From assembly GCA_025617745.1 (NCBI GenBank), contig CM046871.1, forward strand, positions 28,846,433 to 28,910,432: DNA of 64,000 nucleotides, given 5' to 3'. Position 1 is the first letter of the stretch; each line of letters opens with the position of its first letter. Positions 58,004 to 64,000 of the stretch are shown in pieces. Source of the DNA: Heliocidaris erythrogramma (Eukaryota > Echinodermata > Echinoidea > Camarodonta > Echinometridae). The notes under the pieces were generated by a model. The model was not told where the DNA came from. It ran no database searches and was given only the letters and a program-made list of their open reading frames with translations. The position numbers and the translations under genes were made by a program.

Positions 58004-61000
58004 TATCATTATCCTATATTGATGTTATCTTTAATCCCCATCCCCCAGCTTAATTGTTTATAATCTCCTCTTATCCCTTCCTCTCAGACCACTTCCTGAT
58101 TAATGTAAACATTTCCAGATACCAGCACCTTTACCAATAAATCAGCCCCCTACCCTGTATACTCCCAAATCTTGCCACATGGCATTGTTGACCCAATAGG
58201 CCACAACCCCATAAATGTATCCATGCCTAGTACTTTGGGTCAGGATAGACAATTGAAACAGAGTATTCCGGACGTCATAGAGTTAGTCACCACTAGACTT
58301 GTCCTCATATTTGTAATATTCATTTACGTCTTCAGTATATGAATAAATGCAATGCTCTTTGAACTGAAAGTGACTTCGTCACTGCATCATCATAACTGTG
58401 GTATGAGACTCTCTATACTCAAGAGACCTAAATCTGTAACCTATACGATCCCAACACGACATTATCAATATCATTATCATTATTATCATTTCATTATTAT
58501 TTTTTCGTTCACTTGCTTGCTTGTCAGAAATTTCTCGGCATTCCCCCTCCCCAATTTTCAGACTCCTTGGTCCGCCCAAGGCCTGGAGATGATGTCCTTT
58601 CTTTCTTCTTTTTCCCCCTTTTTAGGTCGCTATTGTCATTCCCTTCAGAGATCGTAATGTCCATCTGGCAATGCTTATACACAACTTGATTCCATTTCTT
58701 AAAAATCAAAAGTTAGAATTCGGATTCTTCGTCGGAGAACAGGTGAGCAATATCACTTTGTATCAAATGGATAGATATTGAAATAGTTGAATAGTTAGAT
58801 ATTGAAACTATAGTTAAATAGCTAAACTGTTACAGTTAAAATGTTAATTTACAAGGTAGTCAAATAGTTGAACAATTAACTTAAATATATTTAGATAGTA
58901 AGATAATGAAATGTTCGGACATTTCAAATGTATTAAATTGTTAAATAATCAAGCAATGACCAAATAAAAATCGCAGCCCCCCCCCCCCCCCTGAATCGCC
59001 TACTGCATTTCGTAGTATATACATATATATATATATATATAGGCACTATTAAAAATTTGCCTTCTCTATATAACTCTTGTAAATACACAATAGAATCTTT
59101 GCCAAATGAATGTAATACCGATTATTTTACGTTATGCGAGTGTGTGTACCAACCGAGGGAGAAAATTATTAATATTTGAAAGGTGAAACTTCAAATGCAC
59201 TCTAGATCTTCAGAGCCCAAACAGGGTGTTCTACCTTTAATAAATTATAAGAACTTGTGGCATAAAAAAAACAAAAAAAAACCAAATTGTCTCCCCGGGA
59301 TTACCGCCCCTACATAAGGATTACAGGTACGCCCGTCCAGTAAAAACGAAGTTGAATAACCTTTATGGGGGGGGGGGGCATTTATTTTGACACATACTTG
59401 CCTGTGAACGTAAAACATCGTGGATGCATATCTGATTGGGCCATCTTTTATGATTATATTCAATCCAGATGTGTTCTTCGCAGTTGCATACAAAATGTAC
59501 AATTTATGTCTATTTTTGCAGTATAATAACTTGGATTTCAACCGTGGTTTAATGAAGAACGTTGGATACCTAGGGGCGACTACATTCGGGGACTGGGATT
59601 GTGTTATTTTTCATGACATTGACTTGATTCCTATGAAAGTAGAAAACTACTACGGATGCGATCACTTCCCTAGGCATCTCGCAGCTTACACAGAACAATT
59701 TAAGTATCGGTAAGAACTTTGATATGTATATATATATTTTTTTTTTAAAATAAATGAATGCTGCCTATTTTCTTTAAGCAGTCTTTGGTGGTGTCATTGT
59801 ACACGTATGTCACCTCACACGTCTCACAATAGTATAATGCAATATATTCACCTTGTCATTCAGACAATCATATCCTCAAATGCCTAACCTTTTTCTCATT
59901 TTTCTCCAGCTACTGCATGTATTTGCTTTCCTGCAATCAATCCTTTATTTCAGATGCGAGAAACGATAATGTTCTTTATTTGTTATGGGTGTTCCCAACA
60001 CAAACTTTGCTTTCCGGGTTTTCGCCTCTTATTTTTTTTTTACTGGAATAGTCACTATACGTTTATCACCAGGGACGGACTGGTCATCGGGAGTTTGGGG
60101 AGTTTGATTAAGAAATTTCATAAAACTTGGTTGTAATTTAAAATATAAAAATAACTTTAAAAAAAGAAATAGGTGGAGGAGACTATTAAAATTGATACAT
60201 GGCTTGTATTTTCACCGACCTCTCATCATCTTTTGTTACAATTACTCTATATAAATAAATAACATAAGGAGGAACGTGCTTACTTTAACACTACTAAGAT
60301 GTAATTGAAAATATAATGATGACTTATATATAATTGTGGTAGGAAATGAACATGTAATGAAATCATATGAAATCAAACTGGTGCCAAACAACTCTGTGAG
60401 TTTTTGCAACGTGTGCGGTAGTCGATTGGTTTAAACGCAGGAGATGCGTAGGTCGTGGGTTCGAACCCCGACACACGATCCTAGTGTCACTTGGCAGGAC
60501 ATTAATCTACATTTGCCACTGCTCGCCCAGGTGTTAAATGGTCCGGTAGGAAAGAATTCCCCGACAGCCACCGGCACCGAAAGCGGGAGAGCCTATAACT
60601 CGGAGCCGGGGTAATATTGAAGCGCTTCCAGCACCTGTCGTGGTGGATAAAAGCGCTATAAACAATATCCAATATTATTGTTATTATTGTTTCTTTCTCT
60701 TTGTTCTTTTGACGAAAGTTTGCCGTATGAGGACATTTTCGGCGGAGTGGTTGGACTGACGGCCGAGCAGGTCCGCCAGAGTAACGGCTACTCCAACGCC
60801 TACTGGGGGTGGGGCGGCGAAGACGATGAGCTTTTCAGGAGGTTGGATCGCAAGGGGTTTAAAGTCTCCCGCGAGAAAGTGTACGGTTACTACAGATCAC
60901 TTCAGCACAAGCCGAAAGTAAAATCACAAATATGCCCAGAAGTGTAAGTTTTTGTTCCAAACGTCATAGTAGATTGTTTGTGATGTGGTAAAATGGTTGG

Positions 61001-62310
61001 TTGTTAATGTTTTGAATTGAATTGAATTTATTTATTGTCATGCACCAACATTAACAGATAACTTAAGAACATAAATTTAAGAGATAACGTATGCTGAGAG
61101 GGCGTTACCTCATATCTTAACACACAGCTATCACCCCTCTGGCTCCCAACGGACGATAAATGTATATATTTCATAATTATGTACATGAAAACAAGCAGGG
61201 ACATACAATACAACTAAAGCACAGTCTAACATTACAAGAACAAAATCAGAATCAAGGATAATAATTGCTTGGGTATACAGCACAGATCACATATTTTAAA
61301 TAAAAATATGACAGTCCTTAGATTATTATTGTCTTGTTTTCAAAGTTCTGGTTAACCCGTAGAAATTGCACTGTTATTTACATGTAATTGGTAATTCTGA
61401 TTTGAAAGTTACATTAAATGTTAAATGTTGCATCTCCTAATCTTCCTAATCAAGTCGCCGGATCAAGTCCGTATTATTTTCATGAAAGACTTCGCTTTAA
61501 CAAATACACCAAGTATTTCAAGTGCAACTTTATATAATTATGTCCGAGTGTTTTTATCAGTCTGGCTGTGCCCAAGATATAGCTGGCTTCTGAAGGTCGT
61601 GTATACGAGGATGAGGAGAGATCTTGGTGATGCAGGCTTCCATTCCTTTTTTTCCATTCCTGTGTGTCCGATGATGATTGGAGGCTTTTCGGAGCAACCT
61701 CCGCTTTGACGTTCCACTATCTCTATCGTATCATGAGGTCTTGATACTTGAGGCGTTTGTCTCTTTCCTTGACGGTGATGTTAATGTCACGAGGAACAGA
61801 AACCTCGATGATATTAACCGTGTTTCTGTCCCTTACGACAATGTCTGGCTTGTTGCAGTTAATGGTTATATCCGTTAGTATGCTGCAATTCCAGTATAAT
61901 TATGGTGCTTTCATTGGTCAGGGTAATCGTTTGCGGTTGGTGTTCCCATGGGTGATTGCATGTCGTATACCCATGATCCTTCAGCAATTATTATTATTAT
62001 TATTATTATTGTTATTATTGTTATCATTATTATTGTTGCTGTTGTTTTTGTTAGTTTTTGTTTATATTACTATTACTATAATTAATATTATCTTCGCTTT
62101 CTTTCCCCAAACCGTCACAGTGATTGCCTGTACAACAACTTTAAGATGCGAGCCGATTGGGAGGGCATCAACAATATGACGTACTCGAGAGATATGGAAC
62201 TATTCCCTCTTTACACCAAAATCTCAGTGGATATTCAAAAGGAAATATGGAATAGTAATATGCCACCATGCCAGAATTTTACAAACCACCGTCATGCTGA
62301 TCATGCTTGA
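50475..62310 (+). CDS. Beta-1,4-galactosyltransferase, B4GALT5/6-like (six-exon gene)
   Basis: Exons 50438-50628, 57348-57619, 58626-58742, 59522-59709, 60719-60943 and 62121-62310 join in one frame with GT..AG introns (phases 1, 0, 0, 2, 2). From the ATG at 50475 this gives 381 residues, near the family's usual ~380-400. Expected role: a type II Golgi enzyme transferring galactose from UDP-galactose, metal-dependent, to glycan or glycolipid acceptors. GGRWRPSDCNPKWKVAI, DWDCVIFHDIDLIP, YYGCDHFPRH and SNAYWGWGGEDDE resemble vertebrate B4GALT5/6 (lactosylceramide synthases) more than B4GALT1 or 7. Acceptor specificity cannot be read from sequence. The true start may lie in an upstream exon, because the RRR before the membrane segment is upstream of this ATG. 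Confidence 0.85.
51381..51692 (+). repeat. Two-copy ~155-bp tandem repeat in intron 1
   Basis: Both copies contain TTAATTATGGTTGAGTTCAC, GGGAATTCCTGATGTAT and TTTCTAAT..AGATGTT.CTGTA in the same order, with moderate divergence. Confidence 0.75.
53688..53922 (+). repeat. 'GTGGCGGATTT' poly-C element in intron 1
   Basis: CAGTGGCGGATTTAGGG at the left and CCTGGATCCGCCTCTG at the right are inverted ends. Inside are GAAAGAAAAGTGTATATTG, CTTGTCAGAGAATTTTGG and a C run (53868-53885), as in the other family members. Confidence 0.65.
55483..55790 (+). repeat. Two-copy ~170-bp tandem repeat in intron 1
   Basis: TAGAGCTGTCATGG/TAGAGCTGCCATGG, CCGATGTTTATA, GTATATCACATACCCTTTAT and TCTCCCACTT occur twice in the same order. 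Confidence 0.75.
57348..57619 (+). CDS. B4GALT-like exon 2: stem and start of catalytic domain
   Basis: It encodes the stem region (TYEANISSIAFDVLEQQLFE) and ends with SYYYIAGGRWRPSDCNPKWK. GGRWRPxDCxPxWK is the block immediately before the nucleotide-binding fold in B4GALT5/6 and includes a conserved Cys. The exon ends at AAA|GTAAGT in phase 0. N-glycosylation sequons NIS and NYT are present. Confidence 0.9.
57620..58625 (+). other. B4GALT-like intron 2
   Basis: CTT-rich and ATT-rich simple repeats (57710-57800, 57890-58010, 58460-58500) with no other exon seen. Confidence 0.7.
58626..58742 (+). CDS. B4GALT-like exon 3: VAIVIPFRDR block
   Basis: 39 codons starting VAIVIPFRDRNVHLAMLI and ending EFGFFVGEQ. 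VAIxIPFRxR is the family's first beta strand and UDP-galactose-binding loop. The acceptor is TTTTTAG, the donor CAG|GTGAGC, phase 0 at both ends. A 117-bp exon at this position is consistent with animal B4GALT structure. Confidence 0.93.
58743..59521 (+). other. B4GALT-like intron 3
   Basis: A C run at 58977-58991, a TA repeat at 59023-59040 and a G run at 59369-59378. Nothing coding. Confidence 0.7.
59522..59709 (+). CDS. B4GALT-like exon 4: FNRG and DxD motifs
   Basis: It encodes YNNLDFNRGLMKNVGY, then DWDCVIFHDIDLIPMKVENY and YYGCDHFPRHLAAYTEQFKY. FNR is the conserved substrate-site motif, and DID is the metal-binding DxD. The acceptor TTTTTGCAG and donor CG|GTAAGA split an Arg codon completed by exon 5. 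Confidence 0.94.
59710..60718 (+). other. B4GALT-like intron 4, carries a SINE
   Basis: Non-coding apart from the SINE at 60411-60675 close to the 3' splice site. Confidence 0.7.
60411..60675 (+). repeat. tRNA-derived SINE, near full length
   Basis: tRNA-like head with an A-box-like TAGTCGATTGG (60420-60430) and a perfect B box GGTTCGAACCCC (about 60459-60470). The body has CACTTGGCAGGACATTAATC and CGCCCAGGTGTTAAATGGTC, and the tail is AAGCGCTATAAACAATATCC followed by ATT repeats. The same body is present at 10198-10398 (minus) and 11219-11440. Confidence 0.8.
60719..60943 (+). CDS. B4GALT-like exon 5: GGVVGLT and WGWGGEDD motifs
   Basis: It encodes LPYEDIFGGVVGLTAEQVRQ, then YSNAYWGWGGEDDELFRRLD and VSREKVYGYYRSLQHKPK. 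FGGVxxLT and WGWGGEDD are hallmark acceptor- and donor-site motifs. The His in SLQH occupies the metal-ligand His position; the Met ligand of B4GALT1 is replaced by Ser, as in B4GALT5/6 (S-I-P-H). Donor GT|GTAAGT, phase 2. Confidence 0.95.
60944..62120 (+). other. B4GALT-like intron 5
   Basis: 61015-61240 looks like a retroposed repeat end (GAATTGAATTTATTTATTGT). ATT repeats lie at 61988-62030. The ORFs at 61425-61880 (about 94 and 66 codons) may be remnants of a mobile-element protein but show no motif I can name. Confidence 0.55.
62121..62310 (+). CDS. B4GALT-like exon 6: C-terminus and stop
   Basis: The acceptor ACCGTCACAG precedes T that completes a Val codon, then DCLYNNFKMRADWEGINNMT, YSRDMELFPLYTKISVDI and TGA at 62308-62310. 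WEGINNMTY aligns with the family's DGLNNLNY, and LYTKISVDI with LYKNITVNL. A C-terminal extension rich in Asn/His/Cys (PPCQNFTNHRHADHA) is longer than I expect for the family. Confidence 0.9.
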
Positions 62311-62376
62311 CAAAGTTACGCCCTGGATGTTAGTCTCTTCGTGGGTACGCAAGTCTTTAGAATCTTTATAAGGCGG

Positions 62377-62680
62377 CCAACTCGGGACAGACGCTGGTAA
62401 CTCGGTGGAAACGTGTGTACTTCGGGACAAAAGAGGGCATTTCGGGACGGACGCGGTAACTCGAAAGAAAAGTGGGAATTAAATTTGGGACAAACGAGGG
62501 TAATGCAGGACAAACGAGGGCATTTCGGGACGGACGCGGTAACTCGAGAGAAACGTGGGTAACCCAGGACAAATGAGGGTACTTCGGGACAAACGAGGGT
62601 AATTCGGGACGGACGCGGCAACTCTGGAGAAACGTGGGTAACTAGGGATAAATGCGGCTAATTCGGGACAGACGACCTCC
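62377..62680. repeat. 20-bp minisatellite in the 3' flank
   Basis: About 15 units built on TTCGGGACGGACGCGGTAAC and variants (ACAAACGAGGG, GAGAAACGTGGG), starting 66 bp after the stop codon. It probably lies in the 3' UTR of the galactosyltransferase transcript. The stacked minus-strand ORFs here are repeat translations. Confidence 0.85.
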
Positions 62681-63375
62681 ACTGGGTATGACAAAACAAC
62701 CTATTGGAAAAAAAAATCGAAACTCATTCACTCACATAGCGTGACCTCTTTGAAACGAGTCTGTGTCTTTGACTGTGTGAAGAGATATTTTACGCAACTT
62801 CTTTTCCTCCTCATCATCATTATCGTCATCATCGTCATCATCACTATCATTATCGTCATCAACAGCAGCATCATTATTTATCATCATTGTTAAAGTCATC
62901 ATTATCATCATCATTGTTAAAGTCATCATTATCATCATCATTGTTAAAGTCATCATTATCATCATCATCATCATTATCGTCGTCGTCATTACATGATCAT
63001 GGGGGTGGGGGCGGCAGTAGAAATATAAGACGGATAGAATGTGACAGAACAAGTCAATATAGTGAGATGGTGTGGGACGTGCTCGTTCTCCCCCCCCCCC
63101 CCCCCTTTTTTTTCTGTAATAATAGATGGATAAATAATGATGATAATAATAATCATCATTTTGATAATGATAATAATAATAATAATATGATAAAAATGAT
63201 AATAATGATGATAATAACAAAAATAATAATAATATTAATATCAAGAATGACAATATTGACAATGATATGTATGTGACCTTGTTTATAATAATCATTATCA
63301 TCATAATATTAATTATTATTATTTGTTATTATAACAATGATCACAATAATAGACGTCATAATAATATTAATAATG

Positions 63376-63415
<40 letters not shown>

Positions 63416-63503
63416 TATTGAGAATGATAATATTGACAATAATAAATATAATGGCCTTGTTCACCCATGGTAGCGTCATCAGCTGCACTGATACTGCTCT
63501 CCG
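62681..63503. repeat. ATC/ATT compound microsatellites, no gene
   Basis: TCATCATTATC-type repeats at 62805-63000, including four copies of an ~30-bp unit with ATTGTTAAAGTCATCATTAT. C run at 63091-63104. AAT/GAT repeats at 63120-63420. The Asn/Ile/Asp-rich ORFs are translations of these repeats. Confidence 0.8.
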
Positions 63504-63641
63504 GGGGAGCGTTTTATCAAGCGTTTAGTCAGTGCTTTTTACCAACAACTGTTATAAGCTACTGAAATCCTTGCATCTGATTGGCTGAGAGCAAATATGT
63601 CAGTAAAAATCACTGACAGAACGCTTGACGAAACGCTCCCC
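63504..63641. mobile_element. 138-bp MITE
   Basis: GGGGAGCGTTTTATCAAGCG on the left is mirrored as CGCTTGACGAAACGCTCCCC on the right, and the inversion continues through GTCAGTG..TTTTTA with its mirror. No ORF. Confidence 0.65.
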
Positions 63642-64000
63642 TGATACCCATATGGTACACCAAGGTCGATAGGGACAAAAGTGGGTAAAACATCTTGTCA
63701 AATGATGTAAACATCGAACAAGGATCGGACCAAGGACCTCTCGTACGGTCAAAAGCCTTCACCGATATACCACAGTGCTCCCAGTGAGGATACAGAGGGG
63801 AGGGGGGGGGGGTTGGAGAGACAGAGAGAGAGAGAGAGAGATAGTGATAGAGGGGGAGGAGGGGTGGGAGGGTGGGAGAGACAGAGAGACAGAGAGAGAG
63901 AGTGCGAAGAGGGAGGAGGGGTGGAGGGGTGAGGGAGACAGAGAGAGAGGGGGACGATGGGGTGGAGAAAATGTATTCAGTGATATGCATTAAGTATTTT
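63642..64000. repeat. Intergenic with GA-rich tract
   Basis: 63795-63965 is GAGA/GGGAGG repeat on the plus strand with a G run at 63801-63810. The overlapping ORFs on both strands are compositional. Confidence 0.7.

Noticed and set aside
60420-60490. Functional tRNA gene
   Set aside because: A and B boxes are present but no closing acceptor stem is seen and a SINE body follows.
61425-61880. Overlapping 94- and 66-codon ORFs, possible retroelement remnant
   Set aside because: Codon content looks gene-like but I found no RT, nuclease or integrase motif, so no feature is called.

Overview
This is animal nuclear DNA, very probably from a marine invertebrate deuterostome; a sea urchin or related echinoderm is my best guess (moderate confidence). 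The reasons are split genes with consensus splice sites, two recognisable metazoan proteins, tRNA-derived SINEs, an L2/CR1-like LINE, a CR1 LINE, a Tc1 element, many MITE-like inverted-repeat elements, very long ATT/ATC microsatellites, and dozens of long poly-C/poly-G runs. There are no operons.

Only two host genes can be supported. On the minus strand, 1949-2235 is the first coding exon of an AMMECR1 orthologue; its intron runs off the left edge. On the plus strand, six exons between 50438 and 62310 form a beta-1,4-galactosyltransferase of the B4GALT5/6 type. Exon 1 carries a type II Golgi membrane anchor. Exons 2-6 carry the GT7 catalytic domain, with the DxD motif, the WGWGGEDD motif and a stop codon. 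All exon phases agree and the model gives about 381 residues, close to the usual family size.

The 48 kb between the two genes is a dense, nested mobile-element landscape. From left to right it holds: a perfect 107-bp-arm hairpin insertion; an inverted-repeat element around a tRNA-like loop; a hAT-like element with poly-G/poly-C ends; a larger hAT-like element; a 1-kb polypurine array; SINE pieces; a TA-flanked MITE; two abutting TTAA-flanked inverted-repeat elements and a third further on; a non-LTR retrotransposon with one stop and one frameshift (21599-24704); a recent 1.7-kb tandem duplication of which only one copy carries a 729-bp insert; and a nested region (30432-43900). In that region an inverted-repeat element with divergent tRNA-like modules is split by two insertions. 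One of them is a 10.4-kb element with TTA target duplications that contains a CR1 LINE, itself split by a Tc1 transposon. A second tandem duplication (46081-50209) again shows two clean insertions by comparison with its empty partner copy.

Internal 'empty sites' (duplicate copies lacking the insert) let several insertions be defined to the base without any outside reference. Beyond 62310 there is a 20-bp minisatellite, long ATC/ATT microsatellites, a small MITE and a GA-rich tract.
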